A stretch of 53,670 bases of DNA from SXRF01 sp039808985 (GCA_039808985.1 JBDHUC010000011.1:1-53670), one strand, 5' to 3'; shown: positions 44,760 through 53,547, counted from the first letter of the stretch. Notes: a model not told the origin generated them from the letters alone. Numbers and translations are program-made.

Positions 44760-45218
44760 TTACGCCTTTTTCTGCCATCCGCCCTGCTCATTCTGACTGA
44801 AATAAGTTATTTCATGCCCGGCATTTTTATACTCACTCCAGCGCGTGCGCGCAGCGGCTGTTGCCTGCGGGTCATTTCCATCAAAAACATCAAGAACCCT
44901 TGAAAAATTTTCCTGGCCTATTTTCCGGCCATCGGTGATTACCAGCAAGCTTTCTGAACCTTCCTGCGAATTGGCAGGTTCAGCATAGGTGGAAAGCAAT
45001 ATCGGCTGCGCTTGCGGGTTTTGCTCATTACTGCTTCCATGCGGCAGGAAAGAAGCCGGATCATAGGTCCACAGCAACTGATTTATCTGCTCGACCCGCG
45101 CATCCGATTCCGCCGCCAGCACAATGCGGTAACCGCCGGAATATGCGCGCTCCAGAAGCTTGGGAAGCGCCCGTTCCAGCGGAGTGGTTGTGAGATGATA
45201 GAAGCTGATTGCAGTCAT
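44760..45218 (-). CDS. holC: DNA polymerase III, chi subunit
   Basis: A 152-residue HolC protein, which links the clamp-loader complex to single-strand-binding protein. The conserved start ISFYHLTTTPLERALPKLL and VEQINQLLWTYDPASFLPHG are clear, as is the C-terminal part with RTRWSEYKNAGHEITYF. It begins at the base after the pepA stop, the pepA-holC order found in many Proteobacteria, and is certainly cotranscribed with it. Confidence 0.92.
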   Translation of the reverse strand: MTAISFYHLTTTPLERALPKLLERAYSGGYRIVLAAESDARVEQINQLLWTYDPASFLPHGSSNEQNPQAQPILLSTYAEPANSQEGSESLLVITDGRKIGQENFSRVLDVFDGNDPQATAAARTRWSEYKNAGHEITYFSQNEQGGWQKKA

Positions 45219-46718
45219 TTACTCGTAGTAGTCTTCTATCAACTGGTTAAGCAGGCGTACGCCGTAGCCAGTGCCGCCTTTAGGGGTGATTTCTGCATCT
45301 TTCTTACTCCATGCAACACCAGCAATATCCAGATGTGCCCATGGGGTATTATTCACGAAACGCTGCAGGAATTGCGCAGCAGTTATCGACCCTGCCTCAC
45401 GGTCCTTGCCTATATTCTGCATGTCGGCAATATCCGAATTGATCTGCTTATCGTAAACATCGCCAAGCGGCAGGCGCCATACTTCTTCACCCACTTTCGC
45501 TCCGGTTTTAAAGAGCTGGTCAGCAAGCTTTTCATTATTAGAAAACAGCCCGGCACGCGATGTTCCAAGCGCAACAATTATAGCGCCAGTAAGCGTTGCC
45601 AAATCAACAATGAATTTAGGCTTAAAATGTTTCTGAGTATACCATAGCGCATCAGCAAGGACCAGACGTCCTTCCGCATCGGTATTTAAAACTTCAATGG
45701 TCTGCCCGGAATAGGATTTCACAACATCCCCAGGGCGCTGGGCATTGCCACCTGGCATATTTTCAACGAGGCCAACAACACCAACCGCATTAATTTTGGC
45801 CTTACGCCCGGCAAGGGCTTTCATAAGACCGATTACCACCCCTGCGCCGCCCATATCCCATTTCATTTCCTCCATACCGCCTGCTGGTTTTATACTGATG
45901 CCACCAGTATCGAAAGTCACACCCTTGCCAACGAATGCAAGCGGCGCTTCCTTTGAGGCCTTGCCTAAACCGTTCCACTTCATAACGACCAGTTGCGATT
46001 CAATGGCTGAGCCCTGCCCAACACCAAGCAATGCGCCAAAACCAAGCTTATACATTTCCTCTTCGCCCAGAACCTGAACCTCAACGCCCAGGCCTTCCAG
46101 CGTCTGGCATTGCTCAGCAAGGGTTTCCGGGTTGATTATGTTAGCTGGCTCGCTCACGAGGTTGCGGGTAAATTCCACACCATCGGAAATTGCTGAGAGT
46201 TCCGCATAAGGTTTTGCAGCGGTTTTAGCACCGGATAATGCCACTGTGAAATTTTTAAGGGTTGGCTTTTCTTCAGCGGTTTTTTTGGTGAAATATTTAT
46301 CGAAATTATAGCTGCGCAACCTTGCACCATTAGCTATTCGCGCTGCCGCTTCTGCCGGAGTAATTCCACTTATTTTAAGCTCTTCCAATATAACAGTTGC
46401 CGATGCAGCACGCAGGATATTTAGCTGCGGGACAAGGCTGCCACCAATTTTTTCCAGCGCTGTGGCATCCAGTTTTTTAATATCGCCAGCGCCTGCCAGA
46501 ACTGCATAATCGGCGCCAGAACCGCTGGCAAGAGCCACGCTCATGGTTTTTCCCAGTTTACCGGCGAATCCTGAATTAGCCATAGTTTTGCTTATAATCC
46601 CACCGGCTTTTTTATCCAGATCGCGCGCCCTCCCTGAGAGTTTTTTATCATCCCCCACCAGGTAAACGATCACGTTATCTTTATTTGTGGCTGAAAGTTC
46701 AGAGAAATTTATTTTCAT
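45219..46718 (-). CDS. pepA: Cytosol (leucyl) aminopeptidase, M17
   Basis: A 499-residue two-metal aminopeptidase that removes N-terminal residues from peptides. The catalytic domain has FVGKGVTFDTGGISIKP, MKWDMGGAGVVIGLM and the family signature NTDAEGRLVL, which together hold the metal-binding Lys, Asp and Glu. The N-terminal macro-like domain is present. In some bacteria PepA also binds DNA as a regulator. The gene is divergent from lptF across 120 bases that contain a long inverted repeat. Confidence 0.96.
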   Translation of the reverse strand: MKINFSELSATNKDNVIVYLVGDDKKLSGRARDLDKKAGGIISKTMANSGFAGKLGKTMSVALASGSGADYAVLAGAGDIKKLDATALEKIGGSLVPQLNILRAASATVILEELKISGITPAEAAARIANGARLRSYNFDKYFTKKTAEEKPTLKNFTVALSGAKTAAKPYAELSAISDGVEFTRNLVSEPANIINPETLAEQCQTLEGLGVEVQVLGEEEMYKLGFGALLGVGQGSAIESQLVVMKWNGLGKASKEAPLAFVGKGVTFDTGGISIKPAGGMEEMKWDMGGAGVVIGLMKALAGRKAKINAVGVVGLVENMPGGNAQRPGDVVKSYSGQTIEVLNTDAEGRLVLADALWYTQKHFKPKFIVDLATLTGAIIVALGTSRAGLFSNNEKLADQLFKTGAKVGEEVWRLPLGDVYDKQINSDIADMQNIGKDREAGSITAAQFLQRFVNNTPWAHLDIAGVAWSKKDAEITPKGGTGYGVRLLNQLIEDYYE

Positions 46719-46738
46719 AGCTTTTTCCTTGATAAATA

Positions 46739-46827
46739 GATGAATGGATGAATTGATTATTAGATAAACTTGCTGATTAAGTAAATAAGATATAATATTT
46801 ATTCATTCATCAAATCATCCATTCATC
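46739..46827. promoter_or_regulatory. Long inverted repeat in the pepA/lptF divergent promoter region
   Basis: GATGAATGGATGAATTGAT (46739-46757) recurs inverted at 46809-46827 with one mismatch in 19 bases, around a 51-base AT-rich spacer. CATTCATCAAA also appears twice in direct orientation (46804-46814 and 46820-46830), 16 bases apart. The elements lie within the 120 bases between pepA (-) and lptF (+), so they may be paired operator sites. No regulator can be named from the sequence. Confidence 0.45.
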
Positions 46828-46838
46828 AAACATTCAGA

Positions 46839-47939
46839 ATGTATCGCTACAATAAATATATCATCAGGCACCTGGTCCATTCGACACTCCTGATTACCTT
46901 CAGCCTGACCAGCATCGTATGGCTTACGCAGGCGTTGCGCTTTGTTGAATTCATCGTGAATCAGGGCGTATCCATAAACGTATTCCTGCATTTAACCATA
47001 CTGCTTATACCTTCTTTGCTGATGATGATATTCCCGCCTGCCGTTTTCTGTGCTGTATTATTTACATACAACAAACTTACAGCCGACAGCGAACTGGTGG
47101 TAATGCAGGCAATGGGGCTTTCGCGCTGGCGGCTTGCCCGTCCTGCAATTATTGTTGCCGTCATGGTAATGGCTATCACTTATTTTATAGCGATATACCT
47201 GCAACCTGCCAGCTATAAGAAATTCAAGGAAATGCAGTATATATTGCGTGATAAATACGTATCGTTACTTGTGCAGGAAGGGGTGTTCAGCAACCCGGTC
47301 GAAGGGCTTACGGTTTTTATCCGCGAGCGCGATGCTACCGGCAAGCTGCATGGGATACTGGTACATGATAACCGCCAGCCAAACAAATCCATAACCATGA
47401 TGGCAGAATCCGGCAGGCTGGTGGAAACCCCAGGCGGTCCACGTTTCCTGCTGGAAAACGGCAACCGCCAGGAAATGACCGATGGCAGGCTGTCGCTGCT
47501 TAATTTCAAAAGCTACACGCTGGATATAAGTTTCTATACCGACTCTATCAGTGCGCGCAAGGCCGATGTCCAGGAATTATTCATGCCTGATTTACTGGGT
47601 TATAACGACGAAAGCGGCCTTACCCAGGCAGAAATCATGAAGCGCCGGGCAGAAGCCCACCAGCGCATAGTATGGCCTGCCTATACATTAAGCCTTACAT
47701 TAATTGCAGTTGCCATTTTGTTTTCCGGCCAGTTTAACCGCCGTGGGCAATGGCAGAGAATATCCATTGCCGTAGCTATAGCGACATTCCTGTTGTTTTC
47801 TGCTGTCGGCCTGCGCGGGGCAATGGCAGTACAGCCTATGGCCATACCCCTTGCCTATCTTAATTTATTGCTTCCAGCCTTTATAGCGGGCTGGATAATA
47901 AGCGACCATATAGCCTCGGGAAAGAAGATAAACGCATGA
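46839..47939 (+). CDS. lptF: LPS export ABC transporter permease LptF
   Basis: A 366-residue YjgP/YjgQ-family permease. Three N-terminal membrane helices include the block ADSELVVMQAMGLSRWRLARP, which couples to the LptB ATPase. A periplasmic beta-jellyroll domain (about 130-270, for example LVQEGVFSNPVEGLTVFI) and three C-terminal helices follow. With LptG and LptB it extracts lipopolysaccharide from the inner membrane. It overlaps lptG by 4 bases. Its presence agrees with the O-antigen genes: the cell should make real LPS. Confidence 0.93.
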   Translation: MYRYNKYIIRHLVHSTLLITFSLTSIVWLTQALRFVEFIVNQGVSINVFLHLTILLIPSLLMMIFPPAVFCAVLFTYNKLTADSELVVMQAMGLSRWRLARPAIIVAVMVMAITYFIAIYLQPASYKKFKEMQYILRDKYVSLLVQEGVFSNPVEGLTVFIRERDATGKLHGILVHDNRQPNKSITMMAESGRLVETPGGPRFLLENGNRQEMTDGRLSLLNFKSYTLDISFYTDSISARKADVQELFMPDLLGYNDESGLTQAEIMKRRAEAHQRIVWPAYTLSLTLIAVAILFSGQFNRRGQWQRISIAVAIATFLLFSAVGLRGAMAVQPMAIPLAYLNLLLPAFIAGWIISDHIASGKKINA

Positions 47940-49048
47940 GGCTACCTCTTACATTATCGCGCTATATAGGAAAGCATTTTATATTATCTATATTAATAGC
48001 ACTTCTTGGGCTTCTCGCAATAACCGCGCTTATAGATATTGTTGAAATGATCCGCCGGGCGTCAGGGCGCGATGGGGTGGCTTTTCATATAATACTATCC
48101 CTAACCATGCTTAAAATCCCAAGCTTTGCTATAAAATTAATGCCTTATGCCGTGCTTATCGGCAGCATGATGGCGCTTACCCGGCTTACGCGCACGCAGG
48201 AGCTGGTTATTGCGCGCTCGGCCGGTATTTCTGTATGGCAGTTCCTGGCCCCGGCGTTGATAGTCGTATTTTCGCTGGGCGTTTTTATGACTACCATATT
48301 CAACCCGTTCGCATCAGCGCTTATGATGCGTAATGAGCAGATAGAAGCTAAATATATAACCAACAATGCTAATTTGCTTGCTGTTTCATCATCTGGCCTG
48401 TGGCTCAGGCAGATGGAAAATGGGAAAGACAGCGGTAATATCAGCGAACATATTATTTATTCTGCAAAACTGCTGCAAAATGATATGTCCTTTGCCAAAG
48501 TTATTATATTTGCCTTTGATAATGATAAAAAATTTGTTGAAAGGCTGGATGCCCAGCGCGCGGTCTTAAATGACAAATCACTGCACTTAACCGATGTAGT
48601 GCGTTCGGTGCCTGGAAAACCCGCAGAAACATTGGCCGAATACGACCTGCCCACTACTTTGACACTTGAACATATACAAGATAGTTTTGCCTCGCCCGAA
48701 ACCATTTCCTTCTGGCATTTATCCAGCTTTATCAGTGTTTTAGAGGCTGCCGGATTTTCTGCGCTCAAGCATAAGCTTTACTGGCATACCTTGCTTGCAA
48801 ACCCGTTTTTGATGATGGGCACCGTTTTAATAGCCGCAGTTTTCTCGCTACGCTCCCCGCGCCGCGGACGTATCGGGATATTGATAGTATCGGGCGTTGT
48901 TACCGGGTTTTTAATGCATTTCTTCACCGACATCATCTTCGCTTTCGGCGCAGCCGGGACGATACCGGTTATACTTGCCGCGTGGACACCAGCGCTGGTC
49001 GCCAACATGATAGGCGTTTCCCTTTTATTACATCTGGAAGATGGCTAG
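47936..49048 (+). CDS. lptG: LPS export ABC transporter permease LptG
   Basis: A 370-residue partner of LptF with the same architecture. Family marks are YIGKHFILSILIALLGLLA, the coupling helix region TRTQELVIARSAGISVWQFL, and HLSSFISVLEAAGFSALKHK leading into the last membrane helices (LRSPRRGRIGI before VTGFLMHFF). The stop overlaps the convergent trcR stop by 4 bases. Confidence 0.93.
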   Translation: MRLPLTLSRYIGKHFILSILIALLGLLAITALIDIVEMIRRASGRDGVAFHIILSLTMLKIPSFAIKLMPYAVLIGSMMALTRLTRTQELVIARSAGISVWQFLAPALIVVFSLGVFMTTIFNPFASALMMRNEQIEAKYITNNANLLAVSSSGLWLRQMENGKDSGNISEHIIYSAKLLQNDMSFAKVIIFAFDNDKKFVERLDAQRAVLNDKSLHLTDVVRSVPGKPAETLAEYDLPTTLTLEHIQDSFASPETISFWHLSSFISVLEAAGFSALKHKLYWHTLLANPFLMMGTVLIAAVFSLRSPRRGRIGILIVSGVVTGFLMHFFTDIIFAFGAAGTIPVILAAWTPALVANMIGVSLLLHLEDG

Positions 49049-49581
49049 GCCTGGTCTACAGCTACGTGTTTTATGCTGGCTACTGCCGCATCAAGATGGG
49101 TCTGGGTGCAAAGGCCCAGCAATACCGGGTCACGCGGCCTGATATTGCTGCTGTTCCAGTGAGTTTTGCCACGCACGGCAGCGATAGTGTTCTTGGTGGT
49201 TCCCACCAGTTTTCCTATCTGCCCGTCAGTCATTCCCGGATAGTTTTTCACCAGCCACGCGATCGCATCAGGCTTATCCTGACGGCGGGCAACAGGGGTA
49301 TAGCGGCTGCCCTTTGGCTTCTGCTGAATATACTGCTTGGCATTATCAAGCATTTCCAGGCTCTTATCTTCGTCTTTTTCGCATTCAGCGATATTTTCAG
49401 CCGAAAGCTGGCCGCTGGCAATAGGATCATGCCCACGAATACCGCCGGAAACTTCTCCATCTGCGATTCCCTGTACTTCAAGGGGATGCATACCGCAGAA
49501 ATCACCAATCTGCTTAAAAGTAAGGGCAGTATTTTCAACCAGCCACACTGCGGTTGCTTTAGGCATCAAAGGTAAGATCAT
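49045..49581 (-). CDS. trcR: DUF1013 family cell-cycle transcriptional regulator (TrcR)
   Basis: A 178-residue protein of the alphaproteobacterial DUF1013 family. It begins with the typical MPKATAVWLVENTALTFKQI and continues GDFCGMHPLEVQGIADGEV; the second half has a helix-turn-helix-like stretch (GQIGKLVGTTKNTIAAVRGK) and ends in the conserved LGLCTQTHLDAAV. The family is nearly universal in Alphaproteobacteria, which makes this the best taxonomic marker of the window. The promoter region upstream (49582-49715) is shared with the enoyl-CoA hydratase gene and holds the perfect palindrome TCCATATGGA. Confidence 0.93.
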   Translation of the reverse strand: MILPLMPKATAVWLVENTALTFKQIGDFCGMHPLEVQGIADGEVSGGIRGHDPIASGQLSAENIAECEKDEDKSLEMLDNAKQYIQQKPKGSRYTPVARRQDKPDAIAWLVKNYPGMTDGQIGKLVGTTKNTIAAVRGKTHWNSSNIRPRDPVLLGLCTQTHLDAAVASIKHVAVDQA

Positions 49582-49715
49582 AATTTAAGCTCTAATATAT
49601 AAAAATAGTTAAGAAAGTTAGTTAATACAGGTTCGTTCACAAATCCATATGGAGGATTTATTTCTTTTTCACTTATTTAGTGGTTTTTTGTGAAGATTCA
49701 AGTATTTTAAGCAAT

Positions 49716-50498
49716 ATGACCCAAGAACCTACCATTAAATCCAATATAGTTGAAGGAAATATAGCCATTATAACCTTCTGCCGCCCTAAATCCGCGAATG
49801 CTTTAAATGCGGCCATGGCACAGGAAATAAAGGATTATTTTGCCAAATTAAGCGATAAAATAAGGGTAGTTATTGTAACCGGCGAAGGCGAAAAAGCTTT
49901 CTGTGCCGGGGCAGACCTTAAGGAACGCCACGGGCTGGACGCCCAGAAATGGCAGGTGCAACACCACCAGTTCCGCAATGCCTTGCAGGCTATAATGGAG
50001 TGCCAGGTTCCGGTTATTGCTGCGGTTAACGGGGCAGCTTACGGCGGCGGTTTTGAACTGGCACTGGGCTGTGATTTTATTTACGCCTCAAAAAATGCAA
50101 CTTTTGCCTTCCCCGAAGCTTCCCTTGGCATAATGCCGGGAATGGGCGGGACCCAGAACCTGCCGCGTGCTGTGGGGCTTCGGCGCAGTAAGGAATTATT
50201 ATTTACCGGCCAGAGCTTTACGGCAACCGATGCCTATTACTGGGGTGTTGCCAATAAATTATGTGACCAGGACAAATTAATGGAAGAGGCTTTATCATGT
50301 GCGCGGCTTATTGTGAAAAATGCGCCATTATCAGTAATTTCCATAAAGCGCTCTGCGACTCATGGCGCGCATCTTGGTATAAACGAGGCGCTTTCGGCTG
50401 AATCGAATCATTATAACCGCCTACTGCATACCAGCGACAGGACCGAGGGCATAAATGCTTATAATGAGAAACGCAAACCGGTTTTTACCGGCAAATAA
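49716..50498 (+). CDS. Enoyl-CoA hydratase/isomerase family protein
   Basis: A 260-residue crotonase-fold enzyme. The oxyanion-hole segments are KAFCAGADLKER and GAAYGGGFELALGCDF, and FPEASLGIMPGMGGTQNL carries the second catalytic Glu position. It should hydrate trans-2-enoyl-CoA in fatty-acid or amino-acid breakdown; the exact acyl chain is unclear. I start at ATG 49716 (MTQEPTIKSN). The frame is open to a GTG 12 codons upstream, but that part is poorly coding. The gene stands alone, 20-50 bases before the AraC-type regulator. Confidence 0.9.
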   Translation: MTQEPTIKSNIVEGNIAIITFCRPKSANALNAAMAQEIKDYFAKLSDKIRVVIVTGEGEKAFCAGADLKERHGLDAQKWQVQHHQFRNALQAIMECQVPVIAAVNGAAYGGGFELALGCDFIYASKNATFAFPEASLGIMPGMGGTQNLPRAVGLRRSKELLFTGQSFTATDAYYWGVANKLCDQDKLMEEALSCARLIVKNAPLSVISIKRSATHGAHLGINEALSAESNHYNRLLHTSDRTEGINAYNEKRKPVFTGK

Positions 50499-50521
50499 GC
50501 CACCCATAACCAATTGTTGTG

Positions 50522-50552
50522 TTTGTTCAATATTTTATATATATTGAACAAA
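50522..50552. promoter_or_regulatory. Perfect inverted repeat overlapping the start of the AraC-type gene
   Basis: TTTGTTCAATA (50522-50532) and TATTGAACAAA (50542-50552) are perfect 11-base inverted arms around the 9-base AT spacer TTTTATATA. The right arm ends on the A of the ATG at 50552. As DNA it could be an operator for autoregulation; as RNA it could fold and hide the start codon. It also argues that the GTG at 50519 is not the true start. Confidence 0.6.
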
Positions 50553-51664
50553 TGGTTGAATCCGGGTTCAATAGCAATGTTGTTTTTACTTTGACGCAGG
50601 CCATGCAATTGGTTGGCTTAGCGCCCAGCCTGTTTATCGTAATATTCCTGGCAACTTTACTGCGTAGGAATAGCCAGGCCATAATCCCCGTTTTTTATTT
50701 CTTGTCGCTGGCCTGCGGCTTTGCCCTTCCATTGCTTGATTTATATCCGCAAGCGGAAAAAAACCCATGGTTGCGCGGTGGGTTGCTTATGGGCGACAGC
50801 CTCCTTGTGGCATTTGGTTTTCTTTTAATATGCCAATTCATAATGGGCAGGGTGCCATATTTTGGCTATTGGCTGGTGCTTGCAATTCCTATAATTGGTG
50901 GGGCTAACCTGATATATGCCGATATAATGCAGATGAATGAGCCATGTTCACAAAAAACCTGCACCGATACTGATTCAGCAATCGCTTTATATCATATTGT
51001 GTCATCGTCCTTTATATTTCTTTTGCTTCTGGTTTATTTCTCACGGACAAAAAACATCGAGCAGAATGATATAGAGCGTAAGCATAAATACTGGCTGATA
51101 ATTTCCCTTATTTCGTTACATTTATTACTGCTGGTAATTGACCTGTTACGGGTTGGCGGCTATGTAGGGCAAGGACAGGCGCAACTAAGCGAATCTATTG
51201 TACGCTTAACCTTTATTTACCTCGTAATAACTTCCCTTCTTAGGGTATTCTATCCTGGCATGGTCAGGGAAGTGATAATAAAGGCCCAGCCACCTTTATA
51301 TGATTATACGCAGGACCTTCCATATGTTGAAAAGCTGAAAAACCTTCTGGAAGTTGATAAAATATACAGGGAAACGCGCTTAAACCGCGCAGCGCTCGCG
51401 CAAAAGCTGGGAATTGGCGAACATTATCTTTCACGAATAATAAATCACCATTTTTCCAAGAATTTCAACGATCTTATAAACTCCTACCGTATCGACGAGG
51501 CAAAAGACAGGCTAAGAGCCGAGCAAATACAGCAGATTACGCTGATAGGCTTCGAAGTAGGCTTCAACTCCATAGCCTCTTTCAACCGTGTATTTAAGGA
51601 AAAAACAGGGATTTCGCCCACTGAATACAGGAATTTTTCCATAAAATCCCATAATGTCCCATAA
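50552..51664 (+). CDS. Membrane-anchored AraC-family transcriptional regulator
   Basis: A 370-residue one-component regulator. About seven hydrophobic segments fill residues 10-235 (for example PSLFIVIFLATLL, LLVAFGFLLICQFIM, FIFLLLLVYFS), with a PCSQKTC loop between two of them. The C-terminal 100 residues are an AraC/XylS DNA-binding domain with two helix-turn-helix units: LAQKLGIGEHYLSRIINHHF and GFEVGFNSIASFNRVFKEKT, then GISPTEYR. Such a layout would sense a signal at the membrane and act on DNA directly. The ATG start follows from the inverted repeat upstream; a GTG 11 codons earlier is in frame. The prepilin gene downstream is a possible target. Confidence 0.85.
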   Translation: MVESGFNSNVVFTLTQAMQLVGLAPSLFIVIFLATLLRRNSQAIIPVFYFLSLACGFALPLLDLYPQAEKNPWLRGGLLMGDSLLVAFGFLLICQFIMGRVPYFGYWLVLAIPIIGGANLIYADIMQMNEPCSQKTCTDTDSAIALYHIVSSSFIFLLLLVYFSRTKNIEQNDIERKHKYWLIISLISLHLLLLVIDLLRVGGYVGQGQAQLSESIVRLTFIYLVITSLLRVFYPGMVREVIIKAQPPLYDYTQDLPYVEKLKNLLEVDKIYRETRLNRAALAQKLGIGEHYLSRIINHHFSKNFNDLINSYRIDEAKDRLRAEQIQQITLIGFEVGFNSIASFNRVFKEKTGISPTEYRNFSIKSHNVP

Positions 51665-52007
51665 AAACCCATGCCGTTAAGGCGGCAATATGTCCGAAAC
51701 ATCCATCATAAGCGGCAAAATATGTTGTATCAAAACAACACATTTTACAAAATAAAGACTGCTCATATCAATAAAATATTTTAATGATTAGCGTCAATGG
51801 GTTATCAACAATATTTTTCTTCATAAAATCAAAGGCTTTTAATTCGCTAACGAATTTTTAACCTTTGCAGTGTAATTTCTAAAAATCTCTGGTTATTTTG
51901 TTATTCATTATAACATGAGTAGCGAGAGAACCAATTTTATTTCAATATTTACTAGTTACGGTCATTAAACCTGGTGATTAAATTTAAACTACTTTAAGGA
52001 GTACCCA
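51665..52007 (+). promoter_or_regulatory. Intergenic region and likely 5' leader of the prepilin gene
   Basis: These 343 AT-rich bases hold no gene. A stem-loop lies at 51831-51866: AATTCG/CGAATT around CTAA, extended by AAAGG/CCTTT across an internal loop. A smaller one, TGTTGT/ACAACA, lies near 51723-51740. A strong ribosome site TAAGGAG (51995-52001) precedes the prepilin ATG by 6 bases. The long spacing allows for a promoter well upstream and a structured leader, but I cannot place the -10 and -35 boxes with confidence. Confidence 0.4.
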
Positions 52008-52925
52008 ATGAAAAGCAACCATATGACAACCATTCAGGAACCGGGGCAGAATCCTGTAAGCCTGATAAAGCAAGCGGGTTTTACGCTTATAGAATTATCC
52101 ATCGTACTCGTTATCATCGGTCTTATCGTTGGTGGTGTGCTCGTTGGCCAGGACCTGATAAAGGCTGCGGAAATACGCGCAACTATCGGGCAATATGAAA
52201 AATACAACTCTGCTATGAACACTTTCCGTACCAAATATAACGGTATGCCGGGCGACTTATCTTCTACCCAGGCTACTGCATTTGGTATATATAGCAGCGG
52301 CGCGACCACCACCGGCCTTGGTGATGGTAACAGCCTCATTACTGACACTGCAGCTACCAACCTCAACGCCCCTGTGGGTGAAACCCTTATCATCTGGCGC
52401 CATCTTTCTGATGCCAGCCTGATCGATGGTTCTTATGGCGCAGGCCTTACCGCTGGTACTGCGCAGATGGCAGCCTCCCCAACTGCTGCTTTATATCTGC
52501 CATCAGCGAAAATGGGCCGTGGTAACTACTGGATGGCGGGTTCAAGCGCTGGCCAGAACTACTACTCCCTGGCTGCTGTAACCGGTATGACCACCGGTGC
52601 ATCGGGCACAGCTACATACGCTACTGCAGTTGGTGGCGGCTTAACCCCTATCGAAGCTTACAACATGGATATCAAGCTTGACGACGGTATGCCAAATACC
52701 GGTATCATCCAGGCTCGTGGTTATGCAACCATGGGTGCTGCGGCTGATACTATCTTCCCTGTGCTTTCAACAACCAGCAAAGCCGTGTGGACCAGCGCAT
52801 CTGCCCCAGTTGCAGGTGACTGTATGACCACCGGTACTGCGGCTACTGATACAGCCAACACTTACGCTCGCGGAACAACCCCAGGCGGCACCCCTGCTTG
52901 TACCCTGCGTATGCGTTTCAACTAA
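52008..52925 (+). CDS. Type IV prepilin-like protein
   Basis: A 305-residue protein with a 24-residue leader ending in Gly24 and followed by FTLIELSIVLVIIGLIVGGV. This is a textbook class III signal, with Glu at position 5 of the mature protein for methylation by the prepilin peptidase. The mature part is rich in Ala, Gly, Ser and Thr and has Cys272 and Cys298 near the C-terminus, which could close a D-loop disulfide. The start has a strong ribosome site and the gene ends in a strong terminator. Codon use favours C-ending codons more than the neighbours, which suggests high expression. No assembly ATPase, platform or peptidase genes are near, so pilus or pseudopilus function is by family. Confidence 0.88.
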   Translation: MKSNHMTTIQEPGQNPVSLIKQAGFTLIELSIVLVIIGLIVGGVLVGQDLIKAAEIRATIGQYEKYNSAMNTFRTKYNGMPGDLSSTQATAFGIYSSGATTTGLGDGNSLITDTAATNLNAPVGETLIIWRHLSDASLIDGSYGAGLTAGTAQMAASPTAALYLPSAKMGRGNYWMAGSSAGQNYYSLAAVTGMTTGASGTATYATAVGGGLTPIEAYNMDIKLDDGMPNTGIIQARGYATMGAAADTIFPVLSTTSKAVWTSASAPVAGDCMTTGTAATDTANTYARGTTPGGTPACTLRMRFN

Positions 52926-52949
52926 CAGTTTGATTGTTACCAATACCAG

Positions 52950-52985
52950 CCGCCCCTTGGTTTAGTTATCAAGGGGCGGTTTTTT
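52950..52985 (+). terminator. Rho-independent terminator after the prepilin gene
   Basis: CCGCCCCTTG (52950-52959) and CAAGGGGCGG (52970-52979) form a perfect 10-base GC-rich stem with a 10-base loop, directly followed by six T. It lies 25 bases after the prepilin stop and marks the end of a single-gene transcript. Confidence 0.95.
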
Positions 52986-53094
52986 ATTAATATGGCTATT
53001 TTCCTATATTCATGTAATAAAAATGTAACGTGATTTTTTATAGCTATTATAGCATTATTAGACAGACACCCTAAATAACACAAGAATACGGCAT

Positions 53095-53547
53095 ATGGCA
53101 GATGATGGCCCAAGACTGGAAGACCCCGGCGTAATAGCCCAGCGCCTTTATGGAAAAGGCGGTGGCGGGGGCGATGATGACAAGAACCATTTTGAGAATA
53201 TGGCCGATGGACTTGCAAGCCATATCGCAAGATTGCTTGGCAAAATAGGCCTGCCTAAAATAAGGCTCAGAACGCTGCTTTCAACAGGATTTTTAAAACA
53301 ATTCACCCCGACCCAGTCATGGTCGGCAAAATCAGTGAATGAAAGTGCGCCGACAATGGGCGCAAGAGGCGGAGTGCTTGCTGATGTGGTTATTAAAAAG
53401 ACCGACTTTAAAATGGATTTCAGCAATATTGCCAAACCTGCGGTTGAGGGTTTTCCGGTTCAGCCCATGTCATATGCAGCCCTTGGCAGTTTGACCCCGC
53501 TTAATACTGGTGGTGGCGGAATGGACAGGGGCTCGATGGCTGTTTAA
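53095..53547 (+). CDS. Hypothetical protein with acidic glycine-rich N-terminus
   Basis: I do not recognise this 150-residue protein. It starts MADDGPRLEDPG, has the low-complexity run GKGGGGGDDD at about residues 21-30, an amphipathic helix-like part (NMADGLASHIARLLGKIGLPKIRL), and a second half rich in Gly, Ala and Thr that ends GGGGMDRGSMAV. There is no signal peptide or membrane helix. The ribosome site is weak. It follows the prepilin terminator by about 110 bases and so has its own promoter. Reading-frame length and lack of a better frame support it only moderately. Confidence 0.5.
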   Translation: MADDGPRLEDPGVIAQRLYGKGGGGGDDDKNHFENMADGLASHIARLLGKIGLPKIRLRTLLSTGFLKQFTPTQSWSAKSVNESAPTMGARGGVLADVVIKKTDFKMDFSNIAKPAVEGFPVQPMSYAALGSLTPLNTGGGGMDRGSMAV

